This document shows positions 9,049-16,092 of a DNA stretch of 64,000 nt, one piece after another (position 1 is the first letter of the stretch; every line of letters starts with the position of its first letter). Below the pieces are notes generated by a model that saw nothing but the letters and a program-made list of their open reading frames with translations, was not told the origin of the DNA and did not search any database. The translations under genes and the position numbers were made by a program. Source of the stretch: Actinomycetospora chibensis. GTDB lineage: Bacteria > Actinomycetota > Actinomycetes > Mycobacteriales > Pseudonocardiaceae. The DNA lies in the NCBI RefSeq assembly GCF_028737215.1, contig NZ_JAQZAM010000002.1:124001-188000 (forward strand). Direction: 5' to 3'.

Positions 9049-9459
9049 GGCACGACCTCCGGAATGTGGCACGGACGATCGCGCGCCGGCCTCCGCGGAG
9101 GCACGGCACCCAACCCCCCGATCGGCTTCGGTGCCGCGACAGCATGGCAGGCGGCGGCCCGTCCGGCCCGGCCACCCTCCTCCGGCGCGACCTCGCGAAA
9201 CCCCGGCTGACAAGCACCAGAGCCGAGCGGACGCCAGGAAACACCCGGATGGGTGAGCCGCGTTCGGGCCGCGGACGCAGGGCCGGCGTGGAGAGCGCCC
9301 ACCGCGGACCGATCGTCCGGAGCGTGATGATCCACGTCGGACGGCGGAGCGCAGCGTGCGGCGTGGCGGTGACACCATGGCGTGGGGCGTAGTCACCCCG
9401 GTCACCACCCGCACGCCACCGGCCCGCCACCCGCACGCCATCCGGACGCAGGAGACGAG
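9049..9459. other. 411-bp divergent intergenic region
   Basis: No convincing gene: open frames here lack family resemblance and ribosome sites. It must hold the promoters of the minus-strand coiled-coil gene and the plus-strand kinase-like operon. Near the operon it contains a 14-bp direct repeat (9405-9440) and a GGTGAC / GTCACC inverted pair around 9368-9396. I could not assign -35/-10 boxes with confidence. Confidence 0.5.
9405..9440 (+). repeat. 14-bp direct repeat, period 22
   Basis: CCACCCGCACGCCA occurs at 9405-9418 and exactly again at 9427-9440, 20 bp before the start codon at 9460. The 22-bp period is about two helical turns, as for a dimeric regulator binding one face of DNA. Confidence 0.55.
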
Positions 9460-10566
9460 ATGGACCGAACCGACCCGGGGACCGCAGGTCCCCCGGTCCC
9501 GGAGCAGGCGCGGTTCTGCGCGCGCTGCGACGGACCGGTGGGCCGGGGACGTGCCGGACGCCCCGGACCGGAGCGCGGCGTCTGCCCCTGGTGCGGCGCG
9601 CGGTTCGACGTCCGCCCCGACCTGGCGGTCGGCACCGACCTCGCCGGCTCGGCGAGCCGCTACCGGGTGCGGGCCCCGCTGGCTCGCGGGGCGCGCGGCT
9701 GGTCGTTCACCGGCACGCGCGTCCGGGACGGCGCCCTCGTCGTGCTCGGGCGCCTCGAGGGCCCCGAGGGTCCGGCCGCGGGCGCGCTCGCGGTGAGCGA
9801 GACCGCGGTGCTGCTCGGGCTCGACATCCCCGGCCTGGTCCGCGCGAGGGACGAGGTGCGGGCCGAAGGACGTGACGGCCCGGTGCGCCTGCTCGTGCTC
9901 GACCACGTGGACGGCGAGACGCTCTCCGAGCACCGCCCGTGTCCGCCCGCCGAGGCGCTCGACGCCGTCCTGGGCGCGGTGCCCGCAGTGGCGGCCCTGC
10001 ACGCGCACGGGCTGCTGCACGCCGACCTCAACCCGTCGAACCTGCTCACGGGGCCCGACGGGATCACGGTGCTCGACCTCGGCAGCGTGCGGCGCGTCGA
10101 GGACCACCGGAGCGATGTCTGGACGACCACCGGGTTCGTCGCCCCCGAGATCCACCCCGGCGGGGCCGGCCCGTCGGTGGCCTCCGAGGTCTTCGCGCTG
10201 GGCCGCACGCTCGCCGTGCTGCTCGCCGACTTCGACCACCAGCGACGGCACGCCCACCGTCTGCCCGACCCGGCCGGCGTGCCGGTCCTGCGCGATCACC
10301 CCGACCTGGTGGCCCTCCTGACCCGCGCCACCCACCCCGATCCCGCCCACCGTCACCGCAGCGTCGAGGCGTTCGCCGCCCAGGCCCGGCGGGTGCGGGC
10401 GCGCTACGGCACCGCCGGCCTGATCGATCCGGCCACCCGACCGGGCGTGGAGAGGGTGGGGGCCGGCGTGGTCGCCGGGACGGGCCGGGAAGATGGCCCG
10501 ACCCCCCACGGCGTGCCCCGCGACACCCGTGACCCCCGTGACGTCCGAGGAGCAGCGATCCCGTGA
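9460..10566 (+). CDS. PknG-like protein kinase homologue with zinc ribbon, probable pseudokinase
   Basis: 368 residues. Two CxxC pairs (C20/C23, C42/C45) form an N-terminal zinc ribbon, in the place of the rubredoxin domain of mycobacterial PknG. The kinase-like domain then follows PknG closely: VVLGRL, LDIPGLVRARDEV, HADLNPSNLL (187-196), VLDLGS (D206-L207-G208), TTGFVAPEI and VFALGRTLAVLLADF. Two lysines are missing: the ATP-anchoring VVLK lysine is G97, and the catalytic-loop HxDLK lysine is N191. The catalytic Asp (D189) and DLG are kept. It therefore probably binds nucleotide weakly or acts as a scaffold. No TPR domain is present, unlike PknG. ATG 9460 follows GGAG. It overlaps the PP2C gene by 4 nt. 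Confidence 0.85.
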   Translation: MDRTDPGTAGPPVPEQARFCARCDGPVGRGRAGRPGPERGVCPWCGARFDVRPDLAVGTDLAGSASRYRVRAPLARGARGWSFTGTRVRDGALVVLGRLEGPEGPAAGALAVSETAVLLGLDIPGLVRARDEVRAEGRDGPVRLLVLDHVDGETLSEHRPCPPAEALDAVLGAVPAVAALHAHGLLHADLNPSNLLTGPDGITVLDLGSVRRVEDHRSDVWTTTGFVAPEIHPGGAGPSVASEVFALGRTLAVLLADFDHQRRHAHRLPDPAGVPVLRDHPDLVALLTRATHPDPAHRHRSVEAFAAQARRVRARYGTAGLIDPATRPGVERVGAGVVAGTGREDGPTPHGVPRDTRDPRDVRGAAIP

Positions 10567-11828
10567 TGGAGATGGCCGGGCGCGCCCCGATGCCCGGGGG
10601 GCGTGCCGCCCGGTCCGGGGACGCCGAGCCCGGGGGCCCCCTCGTGGAGCGCACCGACCTGCGCTCGGAGCTCGCGACGGTCGCGCCGCCGCGCTGCCCG
10701 CGCTGCGGGGACGAGACGCCGCCCGCGAGCGACGGGGCCTGCCCGACCTGCGGGTCGCCCCGCCCGGCGGTGCGCGACCACGTCGAGCTGGTCCTGGGCG
10801 CCGCCGCCGCCGTCACGGACCGCGGCCTGCGGCGCCGTCGCAACGAGGACGCCGTCGAGCTCGGCCGGCGCGTCGAGGGCGGCATCGAGACGTGGGTCGC
10901 GGTGGTCTGCGACGGCGTCGCCTCCGCCCGTCGCGGCGACGAGGCGAGCCTCGCCGCCGTCGGTGCCGCGGTCGGTGCCGCGCTGGAGACCGCCGCGGCC
11001 CCCGCGACACCGCCGTCCGGGTTCCCGGCCATCTCCTCCGGGGAGGCCGTCTCCTCCGGGGACACCGGGCCGATCGCGACCGTGTCGGAGGACCCGGGCG
11101 AGGCCGCCGAGGCCGCCGAGGACGCCGCCGGCCGCGCCGGCACCGGTCTGAGCGGGGAGCTCGACGCGCTCGCGACCGCGGCGTCGGCAGCGGCGGCCAC
11201 CGCGGCGGCCGACCTCGGACGCGGGGGCGGTGACAGCCCGGCCTGCACGTACGTCGCGGCGGTCGTGCGCGGCGGCGACGCCGTCGTGTCGTGGATCGGG
11301 GACAGCCGGGCCTACTGGCTGGCCGGCGACGGGTCGTCGCGCCTGCTGAGCACCGACGACTCGTGGGCCGAGGAGATCGCCAACGCGGGGCTGATGTCCC
11401 GCGAGGACGCCGCCCGGGACCGGCGCGCCCACGTCCTCACCCGCTGGTTGGGGCGCGACGCCCCGAGCGGACCGGCGCACGCCCGCCGGGTGCGGCTCGG
11501 CATCCCCGGTGTCCTGATGCTCTGCAGCGACGGGCTGTGGAACCACCTGCCCGACCCGGACGTGCTGGCCCGCCTCGCGGCGCCGGCGCTCGGCGGCGCG
11601 GTGCCCGGTGACGGCGACGACGGCGAGCAGCACCCCGCCCTCGCGGCGGCGCTCGCCCTGCTCTCGGCCGCGCTCGACGACGGCGGCCACGACAACACCA
11701 CGCTCGCGATCGTGCCGATCGTTCCCCCCGCCGACTCGGGACGGCCGTCGGTGGCCGTCGACGGCCGCGGCCCCGACGAGCGCACCGGGCCCATCCCGCT
11801 CGACGGGGAGGGTGTGGTCGACCGGTGA
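10563..11828 (+). CDS. PP2C-family Ser/Thr phosphatase with N-terminal zinc ribbon
   Basis: 421 residues. A zinc ribbon (CPRCGDETPPASDGACPTC) precedes a PP2C domain with all the metal-binding landmarks: RRRRNEDAVEL, VVCDGVAS, SWIGDSRAYWL, LCSDGLWNHL and HDNTTLAIV. An Ala/Gly-rich insert of about 80 residues splits the domain after DEASLAA. Dephosphorylation of Ser/Thr sites, possibly on the adjacent FHA partner, is the likely role. No membrane segment is present. The start overlaps the previous stop (GTGATG), so GTG 10563 or ATG 10566 are both possible. The shared zinc ribbon in this and the preceding protein suggests a common docking partner (inference). Confidence 0.9.
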   Translation: MMEMAGRAPMPGGRAARSGDAEPGGPLVERTDLRSELATVAPPRCPRCGDETPPASDGACPTCGSPRPAVRDHVELVLGAAAAVTDRGLRRRRNEDAVELGRRVEGGIETWVAVVCDGVASARRGDEASLAAVGAAVGAALETAAAPATPPSGFPAISSGEAVSSGDTGPIATVSEDPGEAAEAAEDAAGRAGTGLSGELDALATAASAAAATAAADLGRGGGDSPACTYVAAVVRGGDAVVSWIGDSRAYWLAGDGSSRLLSTDDSWAEEIANAGLMSREDAARDRRAHVLTRWLGRDAPSGPAHARRVRLGIPGVLMLCSDGLWNHLPDPDVLARLAAPALGGAVPGDGDDGEQHPALAAALALLSAALDDGGHDNTTLAIVPIVPPADSGRPSVAVDGRGPDERTGPIPLDGEGVVDR

Positions 11829-12298
11829 GCGACGAGGCGCCGGGGGGCGGCTCCTGGGTGGTGACGATCTGGGCCGATCGCGACTACCACGACCTCGTGC
11901 GCGCCCGGGAGACCGCGGACTCGACCGCGCCCCTCGCCGACGACTTCCCGTCCGGGCTCGCGCCGCGCGAGGTCGTGCTGCGCGCCGACGAGGTCCGCAT
12001 CGGGCGCGCCGGCGACCCGGCCGGTGGCCACCCCGGCAGCCACCCCGGAAGCCATCCCGGGGATCTCCCCGAGATCGATCTCAGCGGCCCGCCGCGCGAT
12101 CCGGGCGTCTCGCACCTGCACGCGGTGCTCCTCGCCCTGCCCCGCGACCGGTGGGTGGTGATCGACGCGGGGTCGACCAACGGGACGACGCTGAACTACG
12201 CGGAGGAGGCCCTGACGCCGGACACCCCGGTGCCGCTGCAGTCGGGCGACCGGATCCACGTCGGGGCCTGGACGACGCTGACCGTCGAGCGTCGCTGA
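11825..12298 (+). CDS. FHA-domain protein
   Basis: 157 residues. The FHA core runs from about residue 55 to 155, with VRIGRAG, VSHLHAVLL, IDAGSTNGTTL and a final strand HVGAWTTLTV. The conserved Arg, Ser-His and Asn-Gly positions for phosphothreonine binding are present. A short Gly/His/Pro/Ser repeat (HPGS units) is inserted in the first loop. It begins with a GTG overlapping the PP2C stop (GTGA) and is the last gene of the operon. Together the trio has a reader, an eraser and a PknG-like core, but no obviously active writer kinase. Confidence 0.9.
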   Translation: MSDEAPGGGSWVVTIWADRDYHDLVRARETADSTAPLADDFPSGLAPREVVLRADEVRIGRAGDPAGGHPGSHPGSHPGDLPEIDLSGPPRDPGVSHLHAVLLALPRDRWVVIDAGSTNGTTLNYAEEALTPDTPVPLQSGDRIHVGAWTTLTVERR

Positions 12299-12316
12299 GT
12301 CGCCGGCGCCGGCCGT

Positions 12317-12811
12317 TCAGCGCCGGTCCACCAGGGGGATCGGGCGCGTCACGGCCTCGCCGACCGACGGCGCCGACGGCGGCGTGACCGCGGGCGCCGC
12401 AGCGAACGGGCGCGGCTCCAGCACCGCCCGGGTGATGACGAAGCGCGCGGCGAGGAAGCTCACCGGCAGCGCCAGCGCCGCCGCGGCCAGCGGGGCGAGG
12501 CGTTCGTCGACACCGAGGTGCACGAGCCCGACGACGCCGACGGTGGTGGCGAGGATGTTGACCACCTGGGACGCCGGGTAGAGCAGGAACCGCGTCCACG
12601 TCGGGCGCACGCGGAACGTGAAGCGGCAGTTGAGGAAGAACGACACCACCATGGCCGTGCCCAGCCCGACGGTGTGCGCGACGAGGTAGCCCGCGCGCGG
12701 GTGGGCCAGGAGGTACGTGCCGTAGTACGTGGCCGCGTTGGCCAGCCCGACCAGCCCGTAGCGCACGAGCCCGCCGAGGAGCTCGCGCGCCGGACGGGCC
12801 GTCCCCGTCAT
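12317..12811 (-). CDS. GtrA-family membrane protein
   Basis: 164 residues with four predicted membrane helices and the family signature near the start (RYGLVGLANAATYYGTYLLA), followed by FFLNCRFTF. GtrA-like proteins flip or present polyprenyl-linked sugars for wall or O-antigen decoration. It lies just downstream of the UbiA and PAP2 genes of decaprenyl-phosphoryl-arabinose synthesis. Rv3789 has the same neighbourhood role in mycobacteria (a GtrA protein proposed to act on decaprenyl-phosphoryl arabinose), so a similar role is likely. The ATG at 12811 has no clear ribosome site. The C-terminal 40 residues are Pro/Ala-rich. Confidence 0.85.
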   Translation of the reverse strand: MTGTARPARELLGGLVRYGLVGLANAATYYGTYLLAHPRAGYLVAHTVGLGTAMVVSFFLNCRFTFRVRPTWTRFLLYPASQVVNILATTVGVVGLVHLGVDERLAPLAAAALALPVSFLAARFVITRAVLEPRPFAAAPAVTPPSAPSVGEAVTRPIPLVDRR

Positions 12812-12847
12812 CCCGGGACCGTCATCCCGCGAGGGCTCCGGCGGGCC

Positions 12848-13897
12848 TCACGCGATGCCCGGCGCGAAGTAGACCGCGAGGCCGATCAGCGCGACCCAGA
12901 CGAGGCCGAGCACCTGCAGCACGCGGTCGCCCAGGACGATCTCCTCGGGCTCGCCGCCGTTGCCGCCGTCCACGTCGACCGCGTACCGCAGGATCGCGAC
13001 GACGAACGGCACGATCGAGACGATCGCCCAGGTCGAGGGCGAGGTCGGCATCCGGCCGGGCGTCGCCGTGACGCCGATACCGAACGCCCACAGGCCGTAG
13101 GCCATGATCACGACGGTGGCCGAGAGCGACCACACGAAGCGCAGGTAGGACGCGGAGTAGCGCTCGAGCGACTTGCGGATCTTCGCGCCGGTGCGCTCGG
13201 CGAGGCGCATCTCCGCGTAGCGCTTGCCCGACGCCATGAACAGCGACCCGAACGCCATGGTGAGCAGGAACCAGGGCGACAGGGGCAGGCCCGCGGCCGC
13301 GCCACCCGCGATGGCCCGCATGAGGAAGCCGGACGAGACGATGCAGATGTCGATGACCGGCTCGTGCTTGAGCCACAGGCAGTAGGCCAGCTGCACGACG
13401 ATGTAGATCGCCGTGACCAGCAGCAGATCGGGATCGGCGAGCAGGCTGACGCCCAGCGCGGCCGCGAACAGCACGATCCCCGTGACGACCGCGAGCGCCG
13501 GCGGGACGATGCCCGCCGCGATCGGGCGGTTCTTCTTCTTGGGGTGCGCGCGGTCCGCCTCGACGTCCTTGGTGTCGTTGATCAGGTAGACACCGGAGGC
13601 CGCGAGCGAGAACGCCACGAACGCCAGCGCGACGTCCGGCAGGACGGTGAGGTCGAACAGGCGGCCGGCGGCGAACGGCGCGGCCAGCACCAGGATGTTC
13701 TTGACCCACTGCCGCGGGCGCATCGCCTTGAGCAGGCCCAGCGGCACGGCCACGGGGCGGGGGCGGCGGGTGGTATCCGGCGTGGACCCGGTGCTCGACT
13801 CGGCAGTCGTCTCGGTGCTCGAGCCGGCGGGATCGGCGACCACCGCGGTGGTCTCCTCCTGCTCGCGGGCGGCGCTCGACGGCGTCACGGGGGTCAT
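12848..13897 (-). CDS. ubiA: Decaprenyl-phosphate phosphoribosyltransferase, UbiA family
   Basis: 349 residues. About 60 disordered N-terminal residues precede a UbiA prenyltransferase with nine or so membrane helices. Motifs: MRPRQWVKNILV, the first Asp-rich NDTKDVEADRAHP followed by KKKNRPIAAG, and SGKRYAEMRLAER in the second half. This matches mycobacterial Rv3806c, which transfers phosphoribose from PRPP to decaprenyl phosphate, the committed step to the arabinose donor. The ATG overlaps the PAP2 stop (ATGA) and follows GGAGGACCGC. The pairing with PAP2 repeats the Rv3806c-Rv3807c order. Confidence 0.92.
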   Translation of the reverse strand: MTPVTPSSAAREQEETTAVVADPAGSSTETTAESSTGSTPDTTRRPRPVAVPLGLLKAMRPRQWVKNILVLAAPFAAGRLFDLTVLPDVALAFVAFSLAASGVYLINDTKDVEADRAHPKKKNRPIAAGIVPPALAVVTGIVLFAAALGVSLLADPDLLLVTAIYIVVQLAYCLWLKHEPVIDICIVSSGFLMRAIAGGAAAGLPLSPWFLLTMAFGSLFMASGKRYAEMRLAERTGAKIRKSLERYSASYLRFVWSLSATVVIMAYGLWAFGIGVTATPGRMPTSPSTWAIVSIVPFVVAILRYAVDVDGGNGGEPEEIVLGDRVLQVLGLVWVALIGLAVYFAPGIA

Positions 13898-14466
13898 GCG
13901 GTCCTCCAGCGGCCGACCGAGCCCCGGCGCACGGCGCGGCGCGCGCCGGCCGCGCACACCGCCCCGAGCACCGAGCCCGCCAGCACGTCGGTCGGGTAGT
14001 GGACGCCCAGGACGAGGCGCGAGAGCGCCATGCCGGGCACGACGAGCGCCGCGACACCCGCTCCCCCGCCGCCGACGAGGCCCGCGTAGAGCAGGGCGGC
14101 GGCGGTGGTGGACGAGGCGTGCGACGACGGGAAGCTCAGCCGGCTCGGGGTGCCGACGTGGACGGCCAGCCGGGGATCGTGGGGACGGCGCCGGCGCACG
14201 ACGCGCTTGACGGCGATCGAGCCACCGTGCGCGGCGACCACACCGGCGACCGCGGTGCCCCACTGGCGGCGACGCGGGGCGTCGAGCGCCGCGCCGAGCA
14301 CACCGAGGGCGATCCACCCGGCGGCGTGCTCCCCGAAGAACGAGAGCGCCCGCGCGGCGCCCACGACCGGCGGGGTGCCGAGGCGGTGCTGCACGGTCTC
14401 GAGGACCGCGACCTCGCCCCGGGCCGGCCCGATGGTCACATCGGGCCCCTCGGCACGATCGAGCAC
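13894..14466 (-). CDS. PAP2-superfamily phosphatase (decaprenyl-phosphoryl-phosphoribose phosphatase type)
   Basis: 190 residues with membrane helices and the three PAP2 motifs: KRVVRRRRP, FPSSHAS and SRLVLGVHYPTDV. The mycobacterial counterpart Rv3807c removes the 5-phosphate from decaprenyl-phosphoryl-5-phosphoribose. The GTG start at 14466 has AGGAGG nine bases upstream; further upstream the frame has no family similarity. It overlaps ubiA by four bases, so both enzymes are made together. The product would pass to DprE1/DprE2 epimerases, which are not in this window. Confidence 0.88.
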   Translation of the reverse strand: MLDRAEGPDVTIGPARGEVAVLETVQHRLGTPPVVGAARALSFFGEHAAGWIALGVLGAALDAPRRRQWGTAVAGVVAAHGGSIAVKRVVRRRRPHDPRLAVHVGTPSRLSFPSSHASSTTAAALLYAGLVGGGGAGVAALVVPGMALSRLVLGVHYPTDVLAGSVLGAVCAAGARRAVRRGSVGRWRTA

Positions 14467-14593
14467 GTGGTGGTCCCTCCTGCTCGCGAGGCGGCGTTCG
14501 CCTGCCACCCGAGCGGATGCTACGCGGGTCTTGACATCGCCCCTGCAGTGGTCCATCGCGCCACGCCGGGCTGCGGTTCGATGCGGGGTTCGG

Positions 14594-15406
14594 TCAGAAC
14601 CACCTCTCGAGAACAGACGCGACGCCGTCCTCGAGGTTGCTCGCCGTGACCTCGTCCGCGACGCGGAGCACATCCGGGTGCGCATTGGCCACCGCGACGC
14701 CGTGTCCCGCCCACGCCAGCATGGCCAGGTCGTTGGGCATGTCGCCGAACGCGACGACGCCCGCGGCATCCACCCCGTGGTGCGCCGCGGCACGCGCGAG
14801 CCCGGTCGCCTTGGTGACCCCGCGCACGGCGCACTCGAGCAACCCGCCGCTCGCGGAGTACGTGATGTCGACGAGGTGTCCGACGGCCCGCCGCGCCTCC
14901 GTCGCCATGGTCGCGCTGTCGAGGGTCGGGTGGCGGGCGAGCACCTTGACGACCGGCTCGGCCAGGAGCTCGCCCGGCACCACCTGCCGATGGTCGGGCA
15001 GGGGGTAGGCGTGCACGTACGTGGGGTCCGAGACGAACTGCTGGTCACGCCGGTCGAAGGCGCCGTCGCCGACCCGCTCCACCGCGATGCCGCACCCCGG
15101 GATCGCGGCGCGCAGGCCGTCGAGGACCTCGGCGAGCGCGTCCACGTCGAGGGTCTCCGTCGCGAGCACCCGGTCGGTCGCCGCGTCGTAGAGCACCGCG
15201 CCGTTGGCGGCCACGGTGAGGGGGTGCACGCCCAGCGCGTCGCACACCCGGGGCACCCAGCGCGGCGGGCGACCCGTGGCCAGCACCAGCGGCACCCCGC
15301 CGGCGAGCATGCGTCCGACGACGGCGCGCGTGCGGTCCGAGAGCTCCCCGTCCTCGCCGAGCAACGTCCCGTCGACGTCGCTGGCGACCAGGCGCGGGCT
15401 CTGCAC
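14594..15406 (-). CDS. HAD-superfamily Cof-type phosphatase
   Basis: 270 residues. Motif I DVDGTLL at residues 10-16 holds both catalytic aspartates, motif II is LATGR, and motif IV is VVAFGDMPNDLAMLAWAG. The C2-type cap makes it a Cof/sugar-phosphate phosphatase. The substrate is unknown. The GTG at 15406 was chosen because a TAGTCT hexamer ends 7 nt upstream and the protein then starts just before motif I. A longer frame to 15469 would extend through that promoter. It is the first gene of this minus-strand group and is 127 bp upstream of the PAP2 gene. Confidence 0.87.
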   Translation of the reverse strand: MQSPRLVASDVDGTLLGEDGELSDRTRAVVGRMLAGGVPLVLATGRPPRWVPRVCDALGVHPLTVAANGAVLYDAATDRVLATETLDVDALAEVLDGLRAAIPGCGIAVERVGDGAFDRRDQQFVSDPTYVHAYPLPDHRQVVPGELLAEPVVKVLARHPTLDSATMATEARRAVGHLVDITYSASGGLLECAVRGVTKATGLARAAAHHGVDAAGVVAFGDMPNDLAMLAWAGHGVAVANAHPDVLRVADEVTASNLEDGVASVLERWF

Positions 15407-15413
15407 GCTCCCG

Positions 15414-15419
15414 AGACTA
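15414..15419 (-). promoter_or_regulatory. -10 hexamer TAGTCT of the HAD phosphatase gene (leaderless)
   Basis: TAGTCT ends 7 nt before the GTG at 15406. A GGGAG is present but sits only 1 nt from the start, too close to act as a ribosome site. Confidence 0.55.
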
Positions 15420-15492
15420 TGGCCTGCGGCCACGTGAGCGATCCGGGTCGCCGGGACGACCCATATCACCCACGTGCGGGGTACCCGCCTCG

Positions 15493-16092
15493 ATGACGAC
15501 GATCGAGACCCTGCTCGACGAGGGCGGCCGGACCTTCGCCGACGAGGCCGGCATCCAGCTCGAGGACACGCCGGCGCCGCTCTACCGCCTGCTCGTGCTC
15601 AGCGTCCTGCTCTCGCGCCGCGTGCAGGCGCAGCTGGGCATCCGCGCCTGTCGCGAGCTCGTCGAGTCCGGCCTGGGCACGCCCGCGCGGATGCGCGACG
15701 CGACCTGGCAGGAGCGGATCGACGCCCTCGCCCGCGCGAAGTACCGCAGCACCGAGCAGACCTCGACGGCGCTGGGCGAGGGCGCGCAGCTCGTGCTCGA
15801 CGAGTGGGGCGGAGACCTGCGCCGGATGCGCAAGGCCGCCGACGGGGACGCCGGGACGCTCGCCGAGCACCTCACCGCCGTGCCCCGCCTCGGTCCCGTG
15901 GGCGCCGACATCTTCACGCGCGAGGTCCAGGCCGTGTGGCCCGAGTTCCGGCCCCACCTCGACGCCAAGGCCCTCGACGGCGCGGAGAAGCTGGGGTTTC
16001 CCCGCGATCCCCGGAAGCTCGCCGAGCAGGTGCCCGGCGACGACCTCGCCCGCTTCGCCGCCGCCCTCGTCCGGGAGACGGTGAACGGCTGA
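15493..16092 (+). CDS. HhH-GPD-like endonuclease III-related protein
   Basis: 199 residues, all helical. It resembles the helix-hairpin-helix DNA glycosylase fold: VLSVLLSRRVQAQ, an internal HhH-like LTAVPRLGPVGADIF and a C-terminal helix. It lacks the Lys nucleophile context (LPGVGxKTA) and the four-cysteine iron-sulfur cluster of true endonuclease III, so catalysis is uncertain. Such proteins are commonly annotated simply as endonuclease in actinobacteria. The ATG 15493 lies 86 bp from the divergent HAD gene. Its stop abuts the stop of the arabinosyltransferase, with no spacer. Confidence 0.7.
   Translation: MTTIETLLDEGGRTFADEAGIQLEDTPAPLYRLLVLSVLLSRRVQAQLGIRACRELVESGLGTPARMRDATWQERIDALARAKYRSTEQTSTALGEGAQLVLDEWGGDLRRMRKAADGDAGTLAEHLTAVPRLGPVGADIFTREVQAVWPEFRPHLDAKALDGAEKLGFPRDPRKLAEQVPGDDLARFAAALVRETVNG

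Noticed and set aside
8581-10509. A 642-codon minus-strand frame over the pseudokinase gene
   Set aside because: Only its last 155 codons are real (own ribosome site at 9048). The upstream part is antisense to the PknG-like gene.
12303-12314. GCCGGCGCCGGC palindrome between the FHA and GtrA genes as a terminator
   Set aside because: It lies in the 18-bp gap between the two stops and is a pure GC/CG alternation with no loop, likely by composition; not strong enough to list.
14531-14536. A perfect TTGACA -35 hexamer on the plus strand
   Set aside because: No -10 at 16-18 bp and no plus-strand gene follows; the region is the leader of the minus-strand PAP2 gene.
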